Shown here piece after piece: positions 32,075-42,053 of a stretch of DNA of 64,000 bases. A model generated the notes under the pieces. It searched no databases. It was not told the origin of the DNA and saw only the letters and a program-made list of their open reading frames with translations. Location: contig CANCOC010000003.1 in assembly GCA_947379755.1 (NCBI GenBank), forward strand, positions 23,121-87,120, given 5' to 3'. A program made the translations under genes and the position numbers. Within the stretch, counting starts at the first letter, position 1; the number at the start of each line of letters is the position of its first letter. This stretch comes from Alcaligenaceae bacterium. GTDB lineage: Bacteria; Pseudomonadota; Gammaproteobacteria; Burkholderiales; Burkholderiaceae_B.

Positions 32075-32574
32075 GATGACTTGGGCGTCAGGTCGTAGCC
32101 GCCAGCGTGATAGACCAGAGGCAGCGCGTCACTATAGCTGCAGTGTTCGACCTGACCGACAAAAATAATGTGATCGCCTTCGTCGTAGCGGCTGCGGTTA
32201 TAGCATTCAAACCAGGCCGCACAATTCAGATCCAGACGGGGGGTGCCGTTTGGAGACGATGTCACGGCGGTTCCTGCAAATCTTTCTTTGGCGGTGCCGC
32301 GTGCAAATTTGTTGGCCAGCGACATCTGGTCCGATCCAAGCACCTGAATCACATACCGGTCGCAATGTTCGATGGTGGCCAGTGATGAAGAGTTGCGGGA
32401 CAGGCTCCAGACCACCAGTGGTGGATCAAGCGATACGGAGTTAAAAGAGCTGACGGTTAAGCCGACCAGGCTCTGGTCATCCTTTTGGGCGGTCACGATG
32501 GTCACGCCCGTCGCAAACCGTCCAAGTGCCGAACGAAAGTAGGGGGAATCAAATGATGGCAATGCAACACTCAT
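32071..32574 (-). CDS. Flavin reductase family protein
   Basis: [39 protein letters not shown]. Start MSVALPSF preferred. Confidence 0.85.
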   Translation of the reverse strand: MSVALPSFDSPYFRSALGRFATGVTIVTAQKDDQSLVGLTVSSFNSVSLDPPLVVWSLSRNSSSLATIEHCDRYVIQVLGSDQMSLANKFARGTAKERFAGTAVTSSPNGTPRLDLNCAAWFECYNRSRYDEGDHIIFVGQVEHCSYSDALPLVYHAGGYDLTPKSS

Positions 32575-33203
32575 GGCGATAGGCGTCCGATTTTCCATTG
32601 ACCTGACTCATCGAGTTCATAGGTCAAGCGGTCATGCAGTCTTGAAGGGCGGCCTTGCCAGAACTCAAAGGACAAGGGTTTGATGCGGTAACCGCCCCAG
32701 TGGTCGGGCCTGGGAGGCGTATCACCATATTTGTCTTGCATGGCTTTTGCGCTGGCTTCCAGCGCCTCGCATGTGACAGGCTGGCTCTGTGCTGAGGCCC
32801 ACGCGCCGATGCGCGAACCGACTGGTCTGCTCTGGTAATACGCATCCGAGTCTTGTACGGATACTTTTTCGATGACGCCTTCGATACGTACCTGGCGTTC
32901 AAGCGGTTGCCAGAAAAAAAGCAGGCTGGCCCAGGGTTGCACGGCGAGCTCCTGACCTTTACGGGACAGGTAATTGGTGTAGAACACGAAGCCCGAGGAA
33001 TCAAAGCCTTTTAGCAGTACGATGCGCGCAGAGGGTCGACCTTGTGCGTTGGCTGTCGCCAGGGTCATTGCAGTGGGTTCGGGGACTTTTTGCTCCCGTG
33101 CTTGCTCAAACCATAATGAAAACTGCTCAAAAGGCGAGTCTTTGGCGTCTTTTTCGAGTAAAACGCCTTTTTCGTAGCTTTGGCGAAGATTTGCAATCGA
33201 CAT
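32571..33203 (-). CDS. pdxH: Pyridoxamine 5'-phosphate oxidase
   Basis: [63 protein letters not shown]. Confidence 0.94.
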   Translation of the reverse strand: MSIANLRQSYEKGVLLEKDAKDSPFEQFSLWFEQAREQKVPEPTAMTLATANAQGRPSARIVLLKGFDSSGFVFYTNYLSRKGQELAVQPWASLLFFWQPLERQVRIEGVIEKVSVQDSDAYYQSRPVGSRIGAWASAQSQPVTCEALEASAKAMQDKYGDTPPRPDHWGGYRIKPLSFEFWQGRPSRLHDRLTYELDESGQWKIGRLSP

Positions 33204-33292
33204 ACTGATTATCCATTTGGCAATACAGGTTTCACCCGGAAAGAGGCGAACGAAGGTATTGCCTAGTGTACCGTGCCATCGCACCCGGTTTT

Positions 33293-33955
33293 TCAGGCTT
33301 TTAGGGAGCTGTCCAGAGATTGCTGCTGCTGTTCGAGCCGATCCGCCAGGCGAGCGAGTCGCTCATCGCAGATCCCTGCCTGCCTAAGGGCGACGGCCGT
33401 CTGCATGACATAGTCAAAACAGCTGCCATAGATGCCTTTTGCTTTCAGGACGATGCGTACGAGTTCATCTTCATCGGGTTCTTTGACGTAGCTGATGGCG
33501 TCCGAGTTGATGATGAACGTCAGCGCCGAGATTGTGCCCTGGTCGGTCAGGCAATCCCGCCAGTGTGGGTAATACGCGCCGGTCGACATTTCCCTGACCC
33601 AGACCGTGCCAAATGTTTCACGGACTTTGTGGGCCGGAATCCTGAACACCATGCCCCCACAGCCTTCGCCGCCCTGTTCCAGTCCAAAGACCAGGCCCGG
33701 GATCTCGGGCGTGCCACGATTGATGCGCGACCACAGGCACAGGGCACGGTGGTGGTTCTCCAGTCGGGCCAGGCGGCTTTCGGCAAACTCGAACTCAGGC
33801 CGCCAGATCAGTGACCCATAACCGAATATCCATACATCCTGATCCTCTTGCCAACCACTGAGTGTTTCCTCAAGTGAGGCCTGGCGCTCGACTTCAGTCC
33901 AGCGTTTAAACAAATCAGCTGGTGGTGGCGTTTGATTGATTGATGTGTTTGGCAT
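33293..33955 (-). CDS. Gamma-glutamylcyclotransferase, ChaC-like
   Basis: [35 protein letters not shown]. Confidence 0.88.
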   Translation of the reverse strand: MPNTSINQTPPPADLFKRWTEVERQASLEETLSGWQEDQDVWIFGYGSLIWRPEFEFAESRLARLENHHRALCLWSRINRGTPEIPGLVFGLEQGGEGCGGMVFRIPAHKVRETFGTVWVREMSTGAYYPHWRDCLTDQGTISALTFIINSDAISYVKEPDEDELVRIVLKAKGIYGSCFDYVMQTAVALRQAGICDERLARLADRLEQQQQSLDSSLKA

Positions 33956-33960
33956 GCGCT

Positions 33961-35184
33961 TCAGGGTGAGGGGGGCAATTCAGTATTTGAAGGAGGTGGT
34001 TCGTTCCCGGCGTGACGCGTGAACCATCTGCCTGCTCCCAGGCTGACTGCCGAGATCCAGAATAATGGCATGACGCCCAAAAATGTCCCAAGCGCACCAA
34101 ACGCAAGGGGCAAGGAAACCTGACAGCTATTGATTAAAGCCATTCTGACGCCAAATGCCTCTCCTGCCCGTCCAGGAGGTGCATGTTGCTGGAGGAGCGC
34201 AAGAATGCCTGGTTGTGTGGAGCCCAGCGCCAGACCGAGGATGAAGGAGAGCGAAACAAGCATCCATACGTGTGAAAAGAATGGATAGATCAGGTAATTG
34301 ATCCCTGACACCGCCATTGCAATATGAATCAGCTGCCAGGGACGTAAGTGGCGTTGGATAAAAGGAATTCCGATGCGAACTACGATCGTTGCTGCGGCAA
34401 AACTCGCCAGAATAAAACCAATCGTGGTCGCCGATAAACCGATGCCCACGCCATAAATTGGCAAGACAAACATGTGAGTGTCCCAGGCGCTCGACAACAG
34501 CATATTGGCGGCAAAGACGCGGCGCAACTGTGGAATCGCCAGCAGATCCATCACGCTGCGGCGTTCTTTGTGCTGTGTTGACTTGACGTGAGAGGCGAGC
34601 AGATACTTGCGCATGCGGATCAGTCCAATCAGGCATGCGATCGGAGCAAGAGCCAGCAGCGCAAAGGCGTAACGATGTCCGAGGTGATCAATTGAAATTC
34701 CGGCAACCAGCGGGCCGATCAGTCCGGAGGTCGCCATGCACAGCGACAGCCAGGAAAAGTTGCGCAGTTTTTCTGCTTCGGTGCCTTGCCCCATCTGGCG
34801 TTGAACTGCGATCTGAAAAATCATGTGACCGACGCCAATGCAGACGGCAGCGATAATCAGGGCGGCAAGGTCCTGCCAGATAAAAGGGAGTGTTGTACCC
34901 AGGATGACACTGATGGCGCTAGCCCGCATGGGCTGCCAGGGACCAATCTTGTCAATGACTTGCCCGGCTTTAACCGAGAATAACGTGGGAAGTAGCGCAA
35001 AGACGGCGATCAGGATGCCAACCTCGAACGTGGAGCGCTCGAGCTGGAGAGCCGTCAGGGTGACTGCGATGCGTCCGCCAGAAATGGCGATATGCACCAG
35101 CATAATCAAAATACAAAGCTTTCCCGCGTCAGCCGAAACGGACGATTTTTTTAGGGGAAGATTAGGGGTTGAGGACATGCTCAC
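33961..35184 (-). CDS. Major facilitator superfamily transporter
   Basis: About 12 hydrophobic segments; MFS-like permease. Confidence 0.82.
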   Translation of the reverse strand: MSMSSTPNLPLKKSSVSADAGKLCILIMLVHIAISGGRIAVTLTALQLERSTFEVGILIAVFALLPTLFSVKAGQVIDKIGPWQPMRASAISVILGTTLPFIWQDLAALIIAAVCIGVGHMIFQIAVQRQMGQGTEAEKLRNFSWLSLCMATSGLIGPLVAGISIDHLGHRYAFALLALAPIACLIGLIRMRKYLLASHVKSTQHKERRSVMDLLAIPQLRRVFAANMLLSSAWDTHMFVLPIYGVGIGLSATTIGFILASFAAATIVVRIGIPFIQRHLRPWQLIHIAMAVSGINYLIYPFFSHVWMLVSLSFILGLALGSTQPGILALLQQHAPPGRAGEAFGVRMALINSCQVSLPLAFGALGTFLGVMPLFWISAVSLGAGRWFTRHAGNEPPPSNTELPPSP

Positions 35185-35316
35185 GGTTTAAGTTTAAATT
35201 GTGTTCCTCAACGCGCCTCTTGTCGAGAGCGTTCAGAAGTTTTCTTTCTGTATCGTGCAAAAATGCATCATACGACTTTAACAACCCTCAACTTTCAGCG
35301 AGTGGTGCGCCAGCGA

Positions 35317-36141
35317 ATGAATGATATCCCCAACGATACAGATCGGAGATTTGGCGGCTTGAGCCGACTCTTTGGTCCTGGCGCTCTTGTTGCGTTGCAG
35401 CATGCGCATGTGGCAATTGTCGGTATCGGGGGCGTCGGATCCTGGGCGGCAGAAGCCCTGGCAAGGAGTGGCGTGGGTGCGCTGACGCTGATCGACCTCG
35501 ATCACGTGGGAGAGTCCAATATCAACCGTCAGGTTCATGCGCTGACAGACACGCTCGGTCAGGCAAAAATCGAGGCGATGGCCGATCGCGTCCGTGGAGT
35601 GAATGCACAGTGCAAACTCACGCTGATCGACGATTTCCTGACTCCCGAAAATGTTTCAGAAGTCTTGCCGGCATGCCTTGATGTGGTGATTGACTGCACG
35701 GATCAGGTTAAGGCCAAGATTGCAATGGTGCTGCAGTCACGTGCGCGCCGTCAGCCGTTGATCGTCTGCGGAGGGGCGGGGGGCAAGACCAATTTGCTGG
35801 CGTTGCGTGCTGCTGATTTGTCAGAGTCTACCCACGATGCACTCCTGACACGTATGCGCAATATGCTGCGGCGGGATCATGGTTTTGCGCGGGCAGGAAC
35901 GGATACGGGCAAGGTTAAAAAACGCGTTCCAAAAATGGGTGTGCGTGTCTTGTGGGTCGATCAGCCCACTATCCTGCCTGACGCCTGGCAAACGGAACCG
36001 TTAGCCGACACGCCAGCCCCTCACGCCCCCCTGCAAGGATTGGCTTGCGCTGGGTACGGCTCAAGCGTTACTGTCACGGCAACCATGGGCTTTGCCGCTG
36101 CGGCAGAGGCAATCCAGATCATTCTTGAACAGAAAAAATAA
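35317..36141 (+). CDS. tcdA: tRNA threonylcarbamoyladenosine dehydratase (TcdA/CsdL family)
   Basis: RRFGGLSRLFG...HVAIVGIGGVGSWAAEALARSGVGALTLIDLDHVGESNINRQVHAL; CTDQVKAKIAM. The ORF track starts at 35263; MNDIPNDTD at 35317 preferred. Confidence 0.88.
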   Translation: MNDIPNDTDRRFGGLSRLFGPGALVALQHAHVAIVGIGGVGSWAAEALARSGVGALTLIDLDHVGESNINRQVHALTDTLGQAKIEAMADRVRGVNAQCKLTLIDDFLTPENVSEVLPACLDVVIDCTDQVKAKIAMVLQSRARRQPLIVCGGAGGKTNLLALRAADLSESTHDALLTRMRNMLRRDHGFARAGTDTGKVKKRVPKMGVRVLWVDQPTILPDAWQTEPLADTPAPHAPLQGLACAGYGSSVTVTATMGFAAAAEAIQIILEQKK

Positions 36142-36147
36142 TTCCCA

Positions 36148-37335
36148 ATGACTCAGCACGCCAGCAAGCCAGCACGCATTCTTTCCCGCATCCTGTCATT
36201 GGATGATTTTGAACGCGAAGCCTCCAGACGTTTGCCGCGTCCAATTTTTGGCTATGTGTCAGGCGCGTGCGAAGACTGCCATTCCCTGCGTGCCAATCGC
36301 AGTATTTTTGCAGATTATGAATTTGTGCCGCGTGTGCTGATTGATATCTCCAGGCGCAGCCAGGAGGTCGAACTGTTTGGACACACTTACAGCGCTCCGT
36401 TTGGCATGGCACCGATGGGCATCACTGCAATGTCTGCTTACCGCGGGGATGTTGTGCTCGCCGAGGCGGCTCAGCGTGCAAATATTCCAGCCATCATGAG
36501 TGGCTCGTCTCTGATCCGTATGGAAGAGGTTGTACAGGCGGCACCCAACACCTGGTTCCAGGCGTATCTGCCCGGAAAGGTCGAGCAAATTGCCCCCTTG
36601 ATTGACCGGGTGGCGGCAGCAGGGTTTAAAACACTTGTGGTGACGGTCGACACTGCGTCTTCAGCGAACCGGGAGAACAATGTTCGTACGGGATTTTCAA
36701 CGCCCCTGCGCCCAAGCTTGCGTCTGGCCTGGGATGGTGTGAGTCATCCACGATGGCTGTTTGGCACCTTCCTCAAGACACTCCTGCGTCATGGCATGCC
36801 GCATTTTGAAAATTCTTTCGCTACACGCGGAGCACCGATCATGTCGGCCAATGTGATGCGGGATTTCTCAACCCGGGGGCATTTGTCCTGGCAGCATGTC
36901 AAAGAAATTCGTGCCCGCTGGAAAGGACCGATGGTGATTAAAGGCATTCTCCATCCCAGTGACGCTGCACTGGCACGCCAGTACGGGATGGATGGTTTGA
37001 TTGTGTCCAATCATGGCGGACGTCAGCTAGATGGTGCCACTTCACCACTGCGCGTGCTACCGCAAATCCTTGAGCAATTCAAAGATGGACCGGTGATGCT
37101 TGATAGTGGTGTGCGACGCGGCAGCGATGTCCTCAAGGCGCTGGCGCTCGGTGCCCGCTGCGTCTTTCTGGGACGGCCGTTCAATTACGCAGCTGCCGTG
37201 GGCGGTCCGGCCGGTATCGACCACGCGATTTCATTATTGGAACAGGAGGTGTCACGTAATATGGCACTGATGGGAGTGACAGGCGTTGGCCAGCTCAGTC
37301 CCGACTGTCTGATCCACGTGACAAGTCCACGCTGA
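36148..37335 (+). CDS. FMN-dependent alpha-hydroxy-acid dehydrogenase/oxidase (LldD-like)
   Basis: SNHGGRQLDGATSPLRVLPQI; DSGVRRGSDVLKALALGARCVFLGRPFNYA. Confidence 0.9.
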   Translation: MTQHASKPARILSRILSLDDFEREASRRLPRPIFGYVSGACEDCHSLRANRSIFADYEFVPRVLIDISRRSQEVELFGHTYSAPFGMAPMGITAMSAYRGDVVLAEAAQRANIPAIMSGSSLIRMEEVVQAAPNTWFQAYLPGKVEQIAPLIDRVAAAGFKTLVVTVDTASSANRENNVRTGFSTPLRPSLRLAWDGVSHPRWLFGTFLKTLLRHGMPHFENSFATRGAPIMSANVMRDFSTRGHLSWQHVKEIRARWKGPMVIKGILHPSDAALARQYGMDGLIVSNHGGRQLDGATSPLRVLPQILEQFKDGPVMLDSGVRRGSDVLKALALGARCVFLGRPFNYAAAVGGPAGIDHAISLLEQEVSRNMALMGVTGVGQLSPDCLIHVTSPR

Positions 37336-37424
37336 CCGAGTGATTCACGTTGGGTAAACAGGTGGTGCGTTCACCGCATTTTATATGTACATTACATTTT
37401 ATTTCTAAAAATACTGGAGCAAGC

Positions 37425-38096
37425 ATGGCTGAACTTGGTTTTCAAATCAATACACATAAACATACCGTCAGCGCAGCAACACTGAAAAAGTTTGCAAAGT
37501 TTGCCGTCGCAAATATCAGTGACGTGATGAACCGGACCAACGGCACTGTTGATCTGCGTCCTTTTCATAAAGGTGGCAAGATTCTTGGTCGTGCCTTCAC
37601 TGTCAAGACTGCGCCTGGTGACAACCTGATGGTGCACAAGGCGATTGATATGGCCGCTCCTGGCGATATTATTGTGGTGGATGCTGGTGGTTTGCAGCGC
37701 AATGCCATCATCGGTGAAATCATGTCTACGCTTGCACACTCCAAAAAAATTGGTGGCTTTATCATTGACGGTCCGATCCGTGATGTGGATGCGATTGGCA
37801 AAAGCACTTTCCCTGTGTTCGCACGCTCCATTTCGCATCGTGGACCTTACAAAGAGGGCCCTGGTGAAATCAACGTGACGGTCTCCATTGATGGAATGGT
37901 TGTCCAGCCAGGCGACATTATTGTCGGTGACCAGGATGGCTTGTTGGCGATTCGTCCTGAAATCGCCGAAGAACTCGCCAAGCTGGTTGCAGCTGTCGAG
38001 AAAAAAGAAAAAGAGATTCTTGCCAAAATCGCAAAAGGCACGCTGGATCGCTCGTGGGTCGATCAGATCTTGCGTGCAAAAGGTGCGCTCAAGTAA
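37425..38096 (+). CDS. RraA family protein (possible 4-carboxy-4-hydroxy-2-oxoadipate-type aldolase)
   Basis: FAVANISDVMNRTNGTVDLRPF; IIDGPIRDVDAI; VQPGDIIVGDQDGLLAI. Start MAELGFQIN at 37425. Confidence 0.85.
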   Translation: MAELGFQINTHKHTVSAATLKKFAKFAVANISDVMNRTNGTVDLRPFHKGGKILGRAFTVKTAPGDNLMVHKAIDMAAPGDIIVVDAGGLQRNAIIGEIMSTLAHSKKIGGFIIDGPIRDVDAIGKSTFPVFARSISHRGPYKEGPGEINVTVSIDGMVVQPGDIIVGDQDGLLAIRPEIAEELAKLVAAVEKKEKEILAKIAKGTLDRSWVDQILRAKGALK

Positions 38097-38204
38097 GTAG
38101 TGTTGTATTTTTATGCTGCAGGAGACATCCTGCGGGATGGATGAAGTCATAAACCGTTGTCTGGCCGCCGGGCTGGGCAACGGATAAAAATAATCGGGGA
38201 CAAA

Positions 38205-39230
38205 ATGAAAAAGAAAGTTGTGCGTTTTAATTTCTGGCTCAATCCTGCCTTTGATGCGCAGATTGGCAAGTCGGCGGATATTGATCTGTCGGTATTAAAT
38301 TACGCAGATTCAGATCAAAAAAATCTGGCGACCTTTAAAGAAGCACACATCTATCATTTCTGCGCGGCGCGCGATGAAGTGCCCTCGCAGTGGTGGGTCA
38401 CCGACGATCTGATTAAACAATCCCCTAACCTGCTGTGTGCCTCCAGCTCTGGGGCAGGCTATGACCCGGTTGATCTTGCTGCCTGCAATCGTCACGGTGT
38501 GCTGGTCGTAAATCAGTCAGGTTGCAACGCCGACTCCGTCGCCGAGCACACGCTGGGCCTGATGCTGTCGGCCAAGCATCGCATTACAGAAAGTGACCGA
38601 GTCATGCGTGCCAACGCCTACACCACGCGCGAAGACCTGATGGGCAATGAGATTCGAGGTCTGACCTTGGGAATTGTCGGGATGGGTAATATCGGGACCC
38701 GTGTCGCGCAGCTGGCACAGGCTTTCGGCATGCAGGTAGTGGGCCATGATCCCAATCTGTCGAATGAAGAAATTCAAAAACGCGGTGCCAAACCGGCGAG
38801 TTTCAATGACCTGCTCAAGCAAGCGGATGTCGTCACCGTTCACTGTCCACGTACGCCTGAGACACTCAATTATTTTGGCGCGGATCAATTTCGGGCGATG
38901 AAGCCGGGCGCAGTATTTCTATCCACCGCACGCGGTGGTATCCATGATGAGACCGCTCTCTATGAAGCCTTGCGTGATAAGCATCTCTCGGGGGCAGGTC
39001 TGGATGTCTGGTCAGTTGAGCCTCCAGCACGCGATAACCCTTTGCTGTCACTGCCAAATGTAACCGCCACATATCACACAGCAGGTGTGACACATGAAGC
39101 ACGTCGCAATGCGGCAACCATGGCTGCTGATCAGATTCAGTCCATGCTGCGTGGCGAACGCGCACCACGCATCATTAATCCAGAAGTCTGGCCCGTCTAT
39201 CTTGAACGCTTTAAACGTATCTTTGGCTAA
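38205..39230 (+). CDS. D-isomer specific 2-hydroxyacid dehydrogenase (phosphoglycerate-dehydrogenase-like)
   Basis: GLTLGIVGMGNIGTRVAQLAQAFGMQVVGHDP; VHCPRTPETLNYFGADQFRAMKPGAVFLSTARGG. Confidence 0.88.
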   Translation: MKKKVVRFNFWLNPAFDAQIGKSADIDLSVLNYADSDQKNLATFKEAHIYHFCAARDEVPSQWWVTDDLIKQSPNLLCASSSGAGYDPVDLAACNRHGVLVVNQSGCNADSVAEHTLGLMLSAKHRITESDRVMRANAYTTREDLMGNEIRGLTLGIVGMGNIGTRVAQLAQAFGMQVVGHDPNLSNEEIQKRGAKPASFNDLLKQADVVTVHCPRTPETLNYFGADQFRAMKPGAVFLSTARGGIHDETALYEALRDKHLSGAGLDVWSVEPPARDNPLLSLPNVTATYHTAGVTHEARRNAATMAADQIQSMLRGERAPRIINPEVWPVYLERFKRIFG

Positions 39231-39302
39231 ATGATTTCTGTTTGAGACCAGGCAGCGTGAACGTCTCACGCTGTGTTGAGTAATCAATGCGAGGCTGACG
39301 TC

Positions 39303-40283
39303 ATGAAAAAAATTGTTAAGTGCTATGGCTTCTTGTTTGGTACGGTATTGGCTGCCCTGGGTCTTTCAGGTCAGTCTGTGGCGGCAGATTATCCTGACCG
39401 TCCAATCACGATGATCGTCGCCTATGCCCCCGGGGGTGGAACAGATCTGGTGGCAAGACTGATTGCCCCGTATGTTGAAAAGTATCTTGGCAACAATGCA
39501 AGAATTGTTGTCACCAACAAGCCTGGGGCGGGTGGTGGAATTGGTTTTGCCGAGTTGGCGAAAGCGCCAGCAGATGGCTATACCATCGGATTCCTGAATA
39601 CGCCAAACCTTGTGTCGATTCCGATTGAACGCGAAACAAACTTTACCTGGCAAAGCTACGATCTGATTGGCAACTTGATTGATGATCCGGGCGCTTTTAC
39701 CGTCAACACGTCCAATCCAGTCAGTAATCTGAAAGAACTTGCCGCCTTCGCCAAGGCCAATCCAGGCAAGGTTACGGTTGGTACGACAGGCGTCGGTTCA
39801 GATGACCATCTTGCCATGCTGATTTTTGCCAAGGCATCTGGTTTGAAAATGACGCATATTCCCTACAAAGGATCTGGTGAAGTACGAGGTGCCCTGGCCT
39901 CGAACCAGTTGGTCGTTGGTGCCATCAATGTGGGCGAAGCGTTGCAATACATGAAAGGTGGCAGCCCAATGAAAATGCTAGGCCAGATGGCAACCAGGCG
40001 TACGGTCCTGGCGCCCGATGTCCCGACTTTTGCCGAGCAGGGGTACAACATTGAAATGGCTTCTTTGCGCGGTCTTGCAGCCCCAAAAGGCTTGCCGGCT
40101 GATGTGCGTGCACGTCTGGTGAAGGCGGTGGCGCAGGCTGCTGCTGATCCTGCCTATATCAGGCAGGCAAATGAAATGTTTGCCCCGGTCCGCTATCTCG
40201 CACCTGACGCTTATCATGCAGAACTGAGCAACGCAGAAAAAGAGTTGCGTCAGTTATGGAAGGAAATCCCCTGGAAGGAATGA
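39303..40283 (+). CDS. Tripartite tricarboxylate transporter (Bug) substrate-binding protein
   Basis: ITMIVAYAPGGGTDLVARLIAPYVEKYLGNNARIVVTNKPGAGGGIGFAELAKAPADGYT. Confidence 0.9.
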   Translation: MKKIVKCYGFLFGTVLAALGLSGQSVAADYPDRPITMIVAYAPGGGTDLVARLIAPYVEKYLGNNARIVVTNKPGAGGGIGFAELAKAPADGYTIGFLNTPNLVSIPIERETNFTWQSYDLIGNLIDDPGAFTVNTSNPVSNLKELAAFAKANPGKVTVGTTGVGSDDHLAMLIFAKASGLKMTHIPYKGSGEVRGALASNQLVVGAINVGEALQYMKGGSPMKMLGQMATRRTVLAPDVPTFAEQGYNIEMASLRGLAAPKGLPADVRARLVKAVAQAAADPAYIRQANEMFAPVRYLAPDAYHAELSNAEKELRQLWKEIPWKE

Positions 40284-42053
40284 TGGCCAAGCAAGCTTCA
40301 CATCAAACCAGCCACGCAGTCCATTCGATAAGCGGATCTCTGCGTGCGGTTGCAGCAGGTCGTTGCGGGTGAGCGTGCCTTGCCTGGCCTGTCTGGTGTC
40401 AAGCAGCTGTCGGCGCTGTACGCCACCGAGCAACCCGCTTGCGCATTCAGGCGTGACCCATTCACCATTTTTTTTAATGTAGATGTTTGAGCGACTGCCT
40501 TCACATACCTCATCACGCGCGTTAAAAAATATCAGGTCAAAAAAACCGGGATGCTTTGCAAGCCATGTCGTGGTGGCGCTATACCAGGGCCGATAGGTGG
40601 TTTTGTGCTGGAGCAGAGTTTGTGTGTGATCCAGCACGACAGGTGCGATGGCAATCGATGGCTGACCCGTCAGCTCGGGCAAGGCTGCTGTTTCGACCGT
40701 GACTGAGCCTGGTGCGGTGAGCAATAGCCGGATCCGCTGGTTGCCTTGCGCAGAGGTCGCGCAAAGCTGATCTTCAACGAGGTGTCTGACTGCCTCGCGT
40801 CCCGGCCATGCATAGTTGAGTGCGCGCGCAGACGCCTCAAGCCGGTCCAGATGGAGCTCAATGAGCGGAATTGTCCCCAGGGCATCCGCGCGCATGGTTT
40901 CAATCAGTGCGGGGAGCTCCTGGGTCAGCACGCGCGCTTTCCACTGGCATTCCTGCCATTCTTGTTCTGGTTCGGAGTCGTACACAATCCCACCACCCAC
41001 ATGATAAGTACCATGCCCTGCATGATCCATGACGAGCGTACGGATAGCGACGTTCAAACAAAAATCACCGCTTGGCGCCATCCATCCAATACTCCCGCAG
41101 TACAAGCCTCGCGGTTGAGGTTCTGTCTGACGGATGCGTTGCATGGCTGCCACTTTTGGGGCTCCTGTGACAGAGCCACATGGGAACAGGGCGCTCAGGA
41201 TGGTTTCGAAGGATGTCTCTTTTTGTATCGTGGCCTGCACTGTTGAGGTCATGGTCCAGACAGAGGGATACTTTTCGAGAGAGAATAAAGGCTCTGCAAC
41301 AACGCTGCCAGGTACTGCAACGCGCCCAAGGTCGTTGCGCAGCAAGTCGACAATCATCAGGTTTTCGGCGCGATTCTTGATGCTGTTTTGTAACGCCAGA
41401 CCGGTCTGCTGATCGGTGGCGGGATCCGCTGACCGTGGGGCTGTCCCTTTCATCGGGCGCGTCACCAGCGTCTGTCCTGTGCGTTGTAAAAAAAGCTCTG
41501 GCGAAAATGACAGGATCGTTCGGTCTGTATCTTCGATCAGTGCAGCAAATGCAACGGGGTGGTGATTCGCGATCTTGCGATAGAGTGCAGCGGCCGACCC
41601 GACAGTCGAAACCTGCATGGGAAAGGTTGCGTTGATCTGATAGACCTCGCCTTGTGCGATCCACTCATGGATCTGCCTCATGCGCGCAATGTAGTCTTTG
41701 TGCTCGATCTCAGGCTGTACCGTGAGTACGCTTGCCGTGTCTGCGTCCCCCATGCCCCAGGGTGCTTCAAGTGTCATTTGTTCAAACACCAGCGCAGTCA
41801 GTCCAGGGTGTTTGTTTTCAGAGGCGTTATGTACCGTTTTATTTCTGCTGTACTGACCGATAGCCGGCTCAAGCCACTCGCCGACTTCATACTCGATCAA
41901 TAGTGCAATCCATGCACCTGTGCGCCTGGCTGCTTCAATCTGTGCAAAGGCCTCGGGTAGTTCTTTTGCCGTCCGTGCAGTAATGCGCGTGCGCAACCCC
42001 TTGAGCACGCGCGCCTGACCGGACAGACGATCTTCAAAACGACAGATACTCAT
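40254..42053 (-). CDS. pabB: Aminodeoxychorismate synthase component I fused to class IV aminotransferase (PabB-PabC fusion)
   Basis: Chorismate-binding domain (RPMKGTAPRSADPATDQQ; VTGAPKVAAMQRI) followed by a 4-amino-4-deoxychorismate-lyase-like domain (EGSRSNIYIKKNGEWVTPECASGLLGGVQRRQLLD). Confidence 0.9.
   Translation of the reverse strand: MSICRFEDRLSGQARVLKGLRTRITARTAKELPEAFAQIEAARRTGAWIALLIEYEVGEWLEPAIGQYSRNKTVHNASENKHPGLTALVFEQMTLEAPWGMGDADTASVLTVQPEIEHKDYIARMRQIHEWIAQGEVYQINATFPMQVSTVGSAAALYRKIANHHPVAFAALIEDTDRTILSFSPELFLQRTGQTLVTRPMKGTAPRSADPATDQQTGLALQNSIKNRAENLMIVDLLRNDLGRVAVPGSVVAEPLFSLEKYPSVWTMTSTVQATIQKETSFETILSALFPCGSVTGAPKVAAMQRIRQTEPQPRGLYCGSIGWMAPSGDFCLNVAIRTLVMDHAGHGTYHVGGGIVYDSEPEQEWQECQWKARVLTQELPALIETMRADALGTIPLIELHLDRLEASARALNYAWPGREAVRHLVEDQLCATSAQGNQRIRLLLTAPGSVTVETAALPELTGQPSIAIAPVVLDHTQTLLQHKTTYRPWYSATTTWLAKHPGFFDLIFFNARDEVCEGSRSNIYIKKNGEWVTPECASGLLGGVQRRQLLDTRQARQGTLTRNDLLQPHAEIRLSNGLRGWFDVKLAWPSFLPGDFLP

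Noticed and set aside
37392-38180. 262-aa minus-strand ORF
   Set aside because: Antisense to the RraA gene; compositionally biased, no domain.
36148-40283. Complete tripartite tricarboxylate transporter
   Set aside because: Only Bug-type receptors are present (three in the window); no TctA/TctB-like membrane genes adjoin any of them.
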